From Ignavibacteria bacterium (lineage in GTDB: Bacteria; Bacteroidota; Ignavibacteria; Kapaibacteriales; UBA2268): 38,296 nt of DNA. Location: positions 1 to 38,296 of the forward strand of contig JAISJI010000029.1 in the NCBI GenBank assembly GCA_031261605.1. Direction: 5' to 3'. Under the pieces are notes generated by a model. That model did not search any database. It saw nothing but the letters and a program-made list of their open reading frames with translations, and was not told the origin of the DNA. Shown here one piece after another: positions 8,445 through 17,800 of this stretch. Each line of letters opens with the position of its first letter. The first letter of the stretch is position 1. A program made the translations under genes and the position numbers.

Positions 8445-10130
8445 ATGGCAACTTCTTCTAATGATGACAAAAAAATAATTTTCTCCCTCATCGGAGTTAG
8501 CAAAATATTCCCACCACATAAGCAAGTCCTAAAAGACATCTACTTATCGTTCTATTATGGTGCAAAGATAGGTATCATCGGACTTAACGGCTCTGGTAAA
8601 TCTACATTGCTGAAAATAATTGCCGGTATAGAAAAATCCTATGTCGGCGAAGTAACATTCTCACCGGGCTACTCCATCGGTATGCTCTCCCAAGAGCCAA
8701 TATTAGATGACAATATGACCGTTAAGGAAGTCATTCAACAAGGTATGCAGCACATCGTTGACCTACTGAATGAATACGAAGAGGTTAGTGCCAAATTCGC
8801 AGAGCCAATGGACGACGACCAAATGCAAAAATTGATTGATAGACAAGGCGAACTTACCGAATTGCTTGAAGCACACGATGCGTGGAATTTGGATAACAAG
8901 TTGGAACGTGCTATGGATGCTCTGCGTTGTCCCGCTGGAGACCAGAAAATACAGTATCTCTCCGGTGGCGAAAGACGCCGTGTTGCACTCTGCCGTCTCC
9001 TACTTACTGAGCCGGACATCCTCCTACTTGATGAACCTACCAACCATTTAGATGCAGAATCTATTGACTGGTTAGAGCAACATTTGCAGCAATATAAAGG
9101 CACCGTCATCGCCATTACACACGATAGATACTTCTTAGATAACGTTGCCGGCTGGATTCTCGAACTCGATAGAGGCGAAGGCATTCCATACCAAGGCAAT
9201 TACAGCGCTTGGCTAGAGCAAAAATCTAAGCGCTTAGAGCAAGAAGGAAAACAAGAATCTAAACGACAAAAAACACTAGAACGCGAATTGGAATGGGTGC
9301 GTATGTCCCCAAAAGCAAGACACGCCAAGGCAAAAGCCAGATTGCAAGCATACGAAAATATGCTAAACGAAGATATTAGAGAGAAGGAAGAAAAATTGGA
9401 ATTATTTATTCCGAATGGACCAAGATTAGGGAATAACGTAATTGATTGTATTTCCATATCCAAAGCATTTGACGATAAACTATTAGTTGAAAACTTAAGT
9501 TTCAAACTTCCACCTGCTGGTATCGTTGGTATAATTGGACCTAATGGTGCAGGAAAAACTACGCTATTCCGTATGATTATGGGACACGAAAAGCCCGACT
9601 CCGGCGAATTCAAAATCGGAGAAACCGTTGTTGTCGGATATGTAGACCAGCAACACGTTGATATTGACCCAGATAAAACCGTTTGGGAGGTAGTATCCGA
9701 AGGATTGGAGGATATTACTATTGCCGGACGTAGTTTCAACTCGCGTGCTTATGTCGCTAAATTCAATTTCAGTGGTGCTGACCAACAAAAGAAATGCGGT
9801 ATCCTCTCCGGTGGTGAGCGTAATCGCTTGCATCTCGCTCTTACATTGAAGAAAGAAGCCAACGTCCTACTCCTCGATGAACCAACTAACGATATAGATG
9901 TCAATACATTGCGTGCATTAGAAGAGGGCTTAGAAGCATTTGCTGGATGTGCCGTAGTTATCTCTCACGACCGCTGGTTCCTTGATAGAATTGCTACTCA
10001 CATCCTCGCTTTTGAAGGCGACAGCCAAGCATATTTCTTCGAAGGCGGTTACAGCGAATATATGGAAAACCGCAAGCAGAGATTAGGCAATGTTGAACCT
10101 ACTCGCGTCCGTTATAAGAAATTGCAATAA
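8445..10130 (+). CDS. ettA: Energy-dependent translational throttle protein EttA (ABC-F)
   Basis: This soluble ABC-F ATPase binds the ribosomal E site and couples early elongation to the ATP/ADP ratio. The 561-residue protein has two ATPase domains. The first has Walker A GLNGSGKST at residues 46-54, signature LSGGERRRVALCRLLL and Walker B LLLDEPTNHLD. The second has GPNGAGKTT, signature LSGGERNRLHLALTL and LLLDEPTNDID. The charged linker between them (P-site tRNA interaction motif region, about residues 255-325) contains the MSPKARHAKAKARL stretch characteristic of EttA. The length fits E. coli EttA (555). There are no transmembrane segments. Confidence 0.95.
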   Translation: MATSSNDDKKIIFSLIGVSKIFPPHKQVLKDIYLSFYYGAKIGIIGLNGSGKSTLLKIIAGIEKSYVGEVTFSPGYSIGMLSQEPILDDNMTVKEVIQQGMQHIVDLLNEYEEVSAKFAEPMDDDQMQKLIDRQGELTELLEAHDAWNLDNKLERAMDALRCPAGDQKIQYLSGGERRRVALCRLLLTEPDILLLDEPTNHLDAESIDWLEQHLQQYKGTVIAITHDRYFLDNVAGWILELDRGEGIPYQGNYSAWLEQKSKRLEQEGKQESKRQKTLERELEWVRMSPKARHAKAKARLQAYENMLNEDIREKEEKLELFIPNGPRLGNNVIDCISISKAFDDKLLVENLSFKLPPAGIVGIIGPNGAGKTTLFRMIMGHEKPDSGEFKIGETVVVGYVDQQHVDIDPDKTVWEVVSEGLEDITIAGRSFNSRAYVAKFNFSGADQQKKCGILSGGERNRLHLALTLKKEANVLLLDEPTNDIDVNTLRALEEGLEAFAGCAVVISHDRWFLDRIATHILAFEGDSQAYFFEGGYSEYMENRKQRLGNVEPTRVRYKKLQ

Positions 10131-10141
10131 ATACGCTTCAC

Positions 10142-10177
10142 TAAGGTGCAACATAGAACTATCTATCTTGCACCTTA
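10142..10177. terminator. Bidirectional hairpin between ettA and tsaC, overlapping the tsaC end
   Basis: Ten-bp arms 10142-10151 and 10168-10177 pair perfectly across a 16-base loop. The right arm is also coding sequence for the last residues of tsaC (KVQDR). It lies 11 bases after the ettA stop and can terminate ettA; for tsaC it would act within the last codons. Confidence 0.6.
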
Positions 10178-10824
10178 TTAATTAGTGTTATCCCCATTCT
10201 ACCCTCAATTTCATTGATACTCAACGCTCCAACTCGCACTATTTGCGGCTTCCCAATTAAACTAATAACCGTAGATTCCTGCTTCAATACACAATCTCCA
10301 TCATCAATAATCGCTGCAATCTGCCCATCCAATTCACTCTTCACTTCCTCCAAATTCGTTGCCGATTTATTTCCAGCTATATTCGCAGATGTAGCAGCAA
10401 TAGGATGCTCCACTGCATCTATGAACCGCTTGCATACGCTATTAGATGGGAAACGTATCGCTATCGTTCCACTTCCCGATGTTACCACCGATGGCACTAT
10501 CGGCTTGCTCTTTATTATCATCGTAAGCGGACCGGGCAAAAAATAATGTGCCAATTCATAAAATAAATCCGGCACTATATCACTCACCATTTGAACCATT
10601 GATATATCCGATATATGCGCCGATAACGGCTTCTCATATCCTCTATTCTTAATTCTATAAATCGCATCTACTGCTTGCTCATCAAATATACTTGCTCCAA
10701 TTCCATAAACCGTCTCTGTTGGAAACGCTACAACTGCCCCAGAACGTATTAATTCTGACGCCACCAATATATCATTTTCTGATGTTCCTAACACTTTTGT
10801 ATTATTTATTTGCATTGTTTTCAT
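10159..10824 (-). CDS. tsaC: L-threonylcarbamoyladenylate synthase (YrdC/Sua5 domain)
   Basis: This enzyme makes threonylcarbamoyl-AMP from threonine, bicarbonate and ATP, the first step of the t6A37 modification of ANN-decoding tRNAs. The 221-residue protein has AVVAFPTETVYGIGA at about residues 34-48, the RIKNRGYEKPLSAHIS segment that binds nucleotide and bicarbonate, a GPLTMIIKSK strand, and the TIAIRFPSN and AATSANIAGNKSAT motifs. It lacks the extra C-terminal Sua5 domain, so it is the short YrdC/TsaC form. Start codons at 10824 and 10815 (Met4) are both possible. It is divergent from the phosphorylase gene. Confidence 0.92.
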   Translation of the reverse strand: MKTMQINNTKVLGTSENDILVASELIRSGAVVAFPTETVYGIGASIFDEQAVDAIYRIKNRGYEKPLSAHISDISMVQMVSDIVPDLFYELAHYFLPGPLTMIIKSKPIVPSVVTSGSGTIAIRFPSNSVCKRFIDAVEHPIAATSANIAGNKSATNLEEVKSELDGQIAAIIDDGDCVLKQESTVISLIGKPQIVRVGALSINEIEGRMGITLINKVQDR

Positions 10825-10869
10825 TTTATTTTATTAACATTGTAATTAATTGTTAAATTTTATTTATAT

Positions 10870-10875
10870 TATAAT
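10870..10875 (+). promoter_or_regulatory. Candidate -10 box upstream of glucan phosphorylase
   Basis: A perfect TATAAT lies 53 bases before the ATG in the tsaC/glgP divergent intergenic region. The nearest -35-like element, TTGTTA at 10850-10855, leaves only a 14-base spacer, so this is weak evidence in AT-rich DNA. Confidence 0.3.
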
Positions 10876-10928
10876 TCTACACTTACAAATATAAGCAATT
10901 TTTTTATCATACATACATATATTCTAAT

Positions 10929-13484
10929 ATGAAACCTATACGCAGTTTTGTTGTAACCGCAACATTACCCCCAAAATTAGAGAAACTGAAGGAATTAGCA
11001 AATAATTACTTCTGGAGTTGGAACTCCGATTCACGCGAACTATTCGTCCGTATGGATAGGCAACTCTGGGAAGAAGTGCAACACAATCCCGTTCAATTAC
11101 TCAACAAAATCCCAACTTACAAGCTACAGCAACTCGCTGAACAAACCGATTTCATTAATTATGTAGATTGGATTTACGCCAAATACGATAAGTATATGAA
11201 AGAGGATACGTGGTTCAGCCACGCTTATCCTGCTGAAAAAGGTGTTATCGCCTACTTCAGCCCAGAATACGGCATCAACGAAAGCTTTCCTAACTACTCC
11301 GGCGGTCTCGGGGTTCTATCCGGCGACCATATGAAAAGCGCCAGCGACTTAGGATTACCTCTCGTGGGCATTGGCTTGCTATACCAACAGGGATACTTCC
11401 GCCAAATCCTCTCTAACAACGGCTGGCAAAACGAAACATACAACTACAACGACTTCTACACAATGCCTCTCACATTGATTAGAGACGATAAAGACGAGCC
11501 AATTAAGATTTTCGTCGATATGCCTATCGGACGCGTATTCTCTTACATCTGGCAACTAAATGTCGGCAGAATTAGATTGCTCTTCCTTGATACTAACATT
11601 GAAGAAAACAAATCTACGCAAATGAAATCCATTACCGACGCTCTGTATGGTGGAGATAGAGAAACTCGTATCCAACAGGAAGTCATTCTCGGTATTGGTG
11701 GTATGCGTGCTATGGATGCCATTGGCATCAATCCGGAAGTCGTTCATATTAACGAAGGACACGCTGCTTTTGCGCTTCTTGAAAGAACTCGTATGCTTAT
11801 GAAAAAGTATAACTTGGATTTCAAATCTGCCCGCAACCTCAACAACGCAAGCGCTGTATTCACTACTCATACGCCTGTCCCTGCTGGAAACGAAGCATTT
11901 GATACCGGAAAAATTGACGCATACCTAAATCAATATTACAACGAATTCGGACTCTCAAAAGAAACATTTTGCGAACTCGGTCAATTCGGAAAATACAACT
12001 CCAATGAGGCATTTTCTATGACCATACTCGGACTCGGTATGACATCTTACCGCAATGGCGTTAGCAAATTGCACGGCGTAGTTTCACGCGATATGTGGTC
12101 TAAACTTTGGCGTAATTTCCCTGTGGATGAAGTGCCTATCTCTTCTATCACAAACGGTATCCACACATCCACTTGGGTCGCACGAGAGTTCGCCGAACTA
12201 TTTGACCGCTACCTCTCGCCACATTGGAGATACCTACCCGACCAAGCCGATTGGAGCAAAGTCCACCTCATTCCAAATGAAGAAATTTGGAGAGAAAAAC
12301 AAAGACGCCGTGTTCGGCTCGTCCTATTTGCGCGCGAATATCTGAAGACCAGAAGCAAACGACTATTCCCATCTGACTCTAAATCAACACCTAACCAAGT
12401 GCTTAATCCTGATGCTCTTACTATCGGTTTCGCACGCAGGTTCGCTACATACAAACGCGCCAATTTGATATTCAAAAACATTCCACGTCTAAAGGAAATT
12501 CTTACAAATCCAGAGCGTCCTATACAGATAATTATATCCGGTAAAGCACATCCACACGATACACAAGGAAAGGAAGTCATACAATCCATTATCCATACTG
12601 TTCGCCAAAATGGCTTAGATAAAAATGTAATATTCCTTGAGGACTACGACTTAGTTATCTCCCGTATGATGGTAAAAGGATGCGATGTCTGGCTCAACAA
12701 CCCAATCCGTCCACTCGAAGCAAGCGGAACAAGCGGTATGAAAGCGGCTCTCAACGGCACACTAAACCTATCTATACTTGATGGATGGTGGGATGAAGCA
12801 TACAACGGCAACAATGGCTTTGCTATTGGAGTTGGCGACCAACACGAAAATACAGAGGAAATAGAATTGGTTGAATCCGAAATGATTTACGACTTGCTCG
12901 AAACCGTTATCGCTCCTACCTTCTACAACCGTTCCGCTACCAATGTCCCGGACGACTGGGTTAAACTTATGAAAAATTGTATTGAAACCAATGCACCTAC
13001 TTTCTCTACTTCACGTATGGTGAAAGAATACGCTGTCCGCTTTTACATACCTGCTCTCAATAGTTACAAAGAGTTATCCGAAAACTTTGGTGCTAATGCA
13101 AAGGCATTGCAACAATGGAAAGATAAAATTATCGGAGAATGGAGTAATGTTCGTATCAATAAAATTGATGTTTCTAACGACGCAACTTTGGATATGAACG
13201 AGCAAGCATCCGTTTCTGCTCATATCTCGCTCGGTAATGTCATTAAGCCGGAAGATATAATAGTTCAAGTGTATTACGGAACATTAGACCATAACAACGA
13301 AATTACTTCGCCGGCTACTAAGGAAATTACTATGCGAAAACAAGAGGGCGACCAATACGTTTACGAAGGTGATTTCTCATTCCACGAAAGCGGTGTGCAG
13401 GGCTTCACTTTGCGCGTCCTACCTACTCACAACCTACTTGCATCCAATACTGACCTATACCTCGCTACTTGGGCACAGCCATAA
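10929..13484 (+). CDS. glgP: Alpha-glucan phosphorylase (GT35, DUF3417 type)
   Basis: This enzyme releases glucose 1-phosphate from glycogen or maltodextrin using phosphate and pyridoxal phosphate. The 851-residue protein carries the DUF3417 N-terminal region (NYFWSWNSDSRELFVRMD at about residues 26-43). The GT35 core follows with YFSPEYGINESFPNYSGGLG at about 109-128, GDHMKSASDLG, and VHINEGHAAFALLE at about 272-285. The PLP motif EASGTSGMKAALNG places the Schiff-base lysine at residue 605. This is the shorter archaeal/bacterial alpha-glucan phosphorylase class rather than classical E. coli MalP. The extra C-terminal region (about 755-851) looks like a beta-sandwich. It stands alone with its own terminator. 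PLP for it could come from the pathway that includes pdxB in this window. Confidence 0.95.
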   Translation: MKPIRSFVVTATLPPKLEKLKELANNYFWSWNSDSRELFVRMDRQLWEEVQHNPVQLLNKIPTYKLQQLAEQTDFINYVDWIYAKYDKYMKEDTWFSHAYPAEKGVIAYFSPEYGINESFPNYSGGLGVLSGDHMKSASDLGLPLVGIGLLYQQGYFRQILSNNGWQNETYNYNDFYTMPLTLIRDDKDEPIKIFVDMPIGRVFSYIWQLNVGRIRLLFLDTNIEENKSTQMKSITDALYGGDRETRIQQEVILGIGGMRAMDAIGINPEVVHINEGHAAFALLERTRMLMKKYNLDFKSARNLNNASAVFTTHTPVPAGNEAFDTGKIDAYLNQYYNEFGLSKETFCELGQFGKYNSNEAFSMTILGLGMTSYRNGVSKLHGVVSRDMWSKLWRNFPVDEVPISSITNGIHTSTWVAREFAELFDRYLSPHWRYLPDQADWSKVHLIPNEEIWREKQRRRVRLVLFAREYLKTRSKRLFPSDSKSTPNQVLNPDALTIGFARRFATYKRANLIFKNIPRLKEILTNPERPIQIIISGKAHPHDTQGKEVIQSIIHTVRQNGLDKNVIFLEDYDLVISRMMVKGCDVWLNNPIRPLEASGTSGMKAALNGTLNLSILDGWWDEAYNGNNGFAIGVGDQHENTEEIELVESEMIYDLLETVIAPTFYNRSATNVPDDWVKLMKNCIETNAPTFSTSRMVKEYAVRFYIPALNSYKELSENFGANAKALQQWKDKIIGEWSNVRINKIDVSNDATLDMNEQASVSAHISLGNVIKPEDIIVQVYYGTLDHNNEITSPATKEITMRKQEGDQYVYEGDFSFHESGVQGFTLRVLPTHNLLASNTDLYLATWAQP

Positions 13485-13511
13485 CTATAACACAGACAGA
13501 CACATAATAAC

Positions 13512-13543
13512 AATGCCCTATGGATTTGAATCCGTAGGGCATT
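13512..13543 (+). terminator. Terminator after glucan phosphorylase
   Basis: A 14-bp stem (13512-13525 with 13530-13543, one T-G wobble) closes on TTGA. It starts 28 bases after the glgP stop, and the LysM gene converges from the other side (stop at 13574), so it may serve both. Confidence 0.7.
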
Positions 13544-13573
13544 ACTATTATTAACGCTTCCGCTTCGCTTCAA

Positions 13574-14347
13574 CTATTCAGTTAGAGCTGCTGCTGCGCG
13601 TTTGTTGCGCCAATATTTGCGTTCTGCTTTTGCTTCATCATCAGTTTTTGGTCCTGCTGGTGGAATTTGCAATACTTGCCCAGGGAAAATAATATCTGGA
13701 TTACGTATGATACTGGTATTTGACTGCCAAATCTTAGGCCATTGGAATGGGTCACCGTAAATCTCCGTTTTACCGGAAATATTCCACAGGCAATCTCTGT
13801 CTTGCGCCCAGGTGCCTACTGTATAGCCAGAAATTTTCTTCTCACGATAGAGACCTTTTATGTCTCTTGCATCTGTGATAATTCTTTCAAAGAATTCTGG
13901 TAAAACAGCAATCTTTTCTTTACGCAACTCATTGAGTTCGTTCTCTAATGCTACTACATCAGCGCGTCTATCGGCTAATACATCATTAGAGAGACCTTTC
14001 ATTTGTCTGATTTTGCCTTCAATCACACCGAGACGCTGGCGAAATGCCTCTACATCTGCATCTGTTGCACCGATGAGAGCGAGTATTTGCTTGTTGCAAT
14101 CTTCTAAATTTGCTTGTTGAGTTGCCAAATCAGTTTCTGCTTGGACAATCGCTGCCTTGAGGTCAGCCAAGTTTCTCGCAAGTGCATCTATGCGTTGATT
14201 ATATTGCTCAATGCGTGCATCTGCTTCTTCGCAAGTGAGTTCTAAGTCCGGCTTGCTTTCTGGCGGTGGTGGCACTTTATCTGCCGCAAAGGATGCTGAA
14301 CAAGCAATGAACACCAATAGTAGGGTTAAATTTAACTTTTTTTTCAT
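13574..14347 (-). CDS. Periplasmic coiled-coil protein with C-terminal LysM-like domain
   Basis: This 257-residue protein has a signal peptide (MKKKLNLTLLLVFIACSASFAA), a Pro-rich spacer PPPPESKP at about residues 26-33, and a long coiled coil (about 38-148) rich in Ala, Glu, Leu and Gln. A LysM-like module follows at about 174-229, with YTVGTWAQDRDCLWNISG, WPKIWQSN and PDIIFPGQVLQIP, and then a basic tail. LysM domains bind N-acetylglucosamine in peptidoglycan, so the protein probably links the wall to another envelope component. ATG 14347 is preceded by AGGAGG five bases upstream. It lies 13 bases downstream of a coiled-coil lipoprotein gene, implying one operon. The partner and function are unknown. 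Confidence 0.8.
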   Translation of the reverse strand: MKKKLNLTLLLVFIACSASFAADKVPPPPESKPDLELTCEEADARIEQYNQRIDALARNLADLKAAIVQAETDLATQQANLEDCNKQILALIGATDADVEAFRQRLGVIEGKIRQMKGLSNDVLADRRADVVALENELNELRKEKIAVLPEFFERIITDARDIKGLYREKKISGYTVGTWAQDRDCLWNISGKTEIYGDPFQWPKIWQSNTSIIRNPDIIFPGQVLQIPPAGPKTDDEAKAERKYWRNKRAAAALTE

Positions 14348-14360
14348 TGTTGCCTCCTAA

Positions 14361-14666
14361 TTACGGTTGAACTGTGTAATCGGGCCATACATTTGGCCAG
14401 ACCGACAGTCGTTGTTTAACAATTTCTAATCTGCTGTTGCAATCGTTTGCTTCTTGGGTGCGAGCTTTTAACTCTGCTTCCACTTTTGCCTTTGCACTTT
14501 GTGCAGATAGGATTTCACTATTGAGTGATTTTTCTTGGCGTCTTAACTCCGCAATCTTTGCTAATTGCTCATCGTTTATATGGCAAGTGCAACTTGACAT
14601 TATTATACTTGACGCTACAACTAACAAACCCATCGAAGCCAATGACACGGCTTTTTTAAGTTTCAT
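14361..14666 (-). CDS. Small coiled-coil lipoprotein
   Basis: This 101-residue protein has a basic start (MKLKKA), a hydrophobic core to about residue 23, and SSCTC at about 24-28, giving a probable lipidated Cys26. The mature part is one predicted coiled coil (about 34-88; heptads of Leu, Ile and Ala with Glu, Lys and Gln), ending in an aromatic WPNVWPDYTVQP tail. In length and design it recalls outer-membrane lipoproteins of the Lpp kind, but no family is recognised. A GGAG element lies seven bases before the ATG. It is first in a two-gene unit with the LysM protein, which has a similar coiled coil, so the two may interact. Confidence 0.7.
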   Translation of the reverse strand: MKLKKAVSLASMGLLVVASSIIMSSCTCHINDEQLAKIAELRRQEKSLNSEILSAQSAKAKVEAELKARTQEANDCNSRLEIVKQRLSVWPNVWPDYTVQP

Positions 14667-14777
14667 TTAAGTTCTCCGTTTTTTTATAAAAAATACTATA
14701 TTATGTAATGATACAATTTAATCATTTTTTCTTAATTTACCACTATTATTTTTTTATTTCCTTCTTTTTTTGCAAAA

Positions 14778-14809
14778 ATAAAGGGCTCAACCGGAATTGA
14801 GCCCTTTAT
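14778..14809 (-). terminator. Terminator of the giant T9SS protein gene
   Basis: A perfect 13-bp stem (14778-14790 with 14797-14809) has loop CCGGAA. On the minus strand it lies 18 bases after the stop and is followed by a TTTTT run, the classic intrinsic terminator form. Confidence 0.82.
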
Positions 14810-14827
14810 ATCTACGTCAATACGAGA

Positions 14828-17800
14828 TTATCTTGCTACGGTAAACATAGTGGATTTCTCTATTAACTTGCCGTCTATTATGAACATTACGTTGTATGTT
14901 CCGGATGGCAATTTCGATACATCTATCGATATATTATGAACACCTGCAGATATATTGCCATTATGCAACGTCATCAGTGTGTTTCCTGTTATATCGTTAA
15001 GTGTTATCAATACCATTGCATCTTTGCTAACGCTATATTCTACGTTCGTTCTGTCTGATGCTGGATTTGGTGATGCTTCGCCAAATATTGCATTTGCACT
15101 ATAATTAATACTAACTAATTTGGTATCTGAGTATTTATAGTTACCATTAAAGTCGTTTATTTTCAATCTGTAAGCGTATTTATAACCATAATTTACATCT
15201 GTATCAAACAAGTCGTAATTTGACTCCGAAGTAGTGAAACCATTTGCTTGTTGTGTGCCGACTACATCAAATAGACCAATTATGTTATTACTAACATTGG
15301 CGCGTTGCACTTCAAAATTTGAAGTATTGTATTCTGATGCTGTTGCCCAATTTAATGCAACTTTCTTGCCTATTGGCGTTGCATCAAATGCGGATAATAC
15401 AACAGCTAAAGTTGGCTCATCGTAATTAAATTCATCGCCTATATCGTTGAATATACCAGATAAAAATGCCGTTGCATTCTTCAAGTGACGCCAATCAATA
15501 GCAGTAAATACTACATTTCTATCTATCATCTTAGAAGCAACACAGCTAACCCATTTCTCCAAGCCAAGTGTATTGTTTGGCTTCATATTAATAGTGTTGT
15601 TGTTTAAGAAGTAGTAAGCAATAAAGTTCTTACCATAATTGGTATCTATCATTCTGAATTGAGATGGTTCTGGGAAAGCATCAACAAGCGTAGTCATTGT
15701 ATCAACGCCAACATAACCTGTTTCAGCAACATCTATCACATAACCAATGTTATGGTTCAAACCTTTGATTTGAATTGGTGTTGTTGTATAGTTTGTTGGA
15801 TGATTTGCACGTAAAACGTTATCTTGTAATTCTTTATTCAATTTGTCTGTCAAATCATTGTTTTCTCTCAATATCTCTTGGCTTGCAAGTATCAATGAGG
15901 TCTTGTGCGTTGGTGTACCTGAATTTGCATAGTTTATTAAACTTTCCTTCTCCCAATATGAGAGGGATTTATCGTGTCCATCCGACCAAATTACAGCATT
16001 ATATACCGAATAGTTTATATTGCGTGATTCCCAGCCAGTTCTCTCTAATACGTCAAATGTATAACTTCCCAATGGGTCTGTCTCACTTCCAATTAACGTA
16101 AATCCTAAATTATTCAATGCCTTAACAAGCGTATCATAATTTAATTTTCCGGCAACGATATCTTGTTCAGTTCTATTGGGATTTTTACCATCATACAAGG
16201 AAACGTGTGAGTTTTCAGCAGATACGAGAAGATTTAGTTTCGCTTGTGGAACAAAGAAGCGGGCTTTGCTTGTATACGTATTGTTTGCTGGATACTCATC
16301 TCTATTTGTTGTGAATGCAGCATCCACATCTACTCTAATTGTATAAACAGGAGTAACTGTTGTCATCATATTACTGAATTCTGGAATTGGCGGATTGCTT
16401 GTGCCAAGTTGTTCATAAGGTGTTGGTCTGAACGTGCTATCTGTAAAAAATAGCAATTCTTGCTCTTCGCCTACTGCAAGTGATACTTTTTGAGTTTGTG
16501 GAATTATTGCATTACCACCTGTTATAGAACAAGTTATAGGAACATCCGATATATAATTTTGCCCGTTATTCCTAACCAATGCTTTCACAACAACTGCTTC
16601 TTTTTTGTGAAGCATTATATATTCTGCATCGTTAAATTTATTTGTGCTACTATTATTCATATAAGCTGCCGGAGCAGTTATATTCCTAATTTCTATATCA
16701 CGCAAATAACGCTTTGAGGTGAAATCTATTGCTCCAATATTATATCCTTTACCTAGTATTGCTCTTGATTTGTTATCAATATCCACTGTCACATCCGTAA
16801 GCAAAAGACCTCTATCTAACAATGATACTGTATTTGCAATCGTTGTATCATTCATTCTAAGTATATTATATCTACCAGCCAAATCTGTTGTGAAGTTATA
16901 TCTTCTGCTTGCTAAGTCAGCATTAAAGTTATATACTACAGAATGTTTATCCATTCTTGTCCAATTTATCCAATTACGCAATGTGTTGTATTCTGATGCG
17001 AAACCACCGTTATCTACCAATCTACCTCTGTTATCTAATTCAAAGAAGCGAACGTATGTTTGGATTGCACTTGTTGCGTATGTGCCGTATGATGTGCGAA
17101 TTCTATCAAGATAGAACGAGTTGTAATCAATATTTACTTTACCTACTTGTGGATTTTGACCTTTAATCGCAAAACCTGCTGCATAATCGTAATTTACTGT
17201 GTTATCTATTCGCAAATATGTTGCATTATTTACAACATCATATTTAGTCAAATCAAATAACCTAATTGCGGCTATGGCATTTTGAGTTGTTACTATACCT
17301 GTGCTTGTGCCGGCAATATCATCCATCAATATTGTGTTATTGAACAATGATGCATTAACCTCTCTCCTTACGTCTGACAACTCGCAAGGTGTGATAGAAA
17401 TTCCATATCTATTTGATGGCTGCGTGCGAGTTTTGTAAGTTATTCCATAAATTAAGTTATTAGTAAGTTTATATGTTCCTACTTCCGCTGGAATTGGGAA
17501 CACAACAGAATTTAATGTTAAGGATACCGATGGTTCTACTATATATATACCGGATGATGTCACATCTGAAGCCACATTATCTATTTCATTTCTCTCAATT
17601 ACAGCATTAAGATTATTATAACTTAGGTCTAAACCATCCATCAAATTAACGTCTCTTACTTCGCGTCCGAGCATAATTCCTGCTGTTGGTAATTGTGCGG
17701 TAAGTCCACCGACAACGCCACTTATTCTATTATGACTAACTTTTGCATTCTCTTCAAATCCTAAGAATATTCCTGCACAATACACATTAGATATGTAGTT

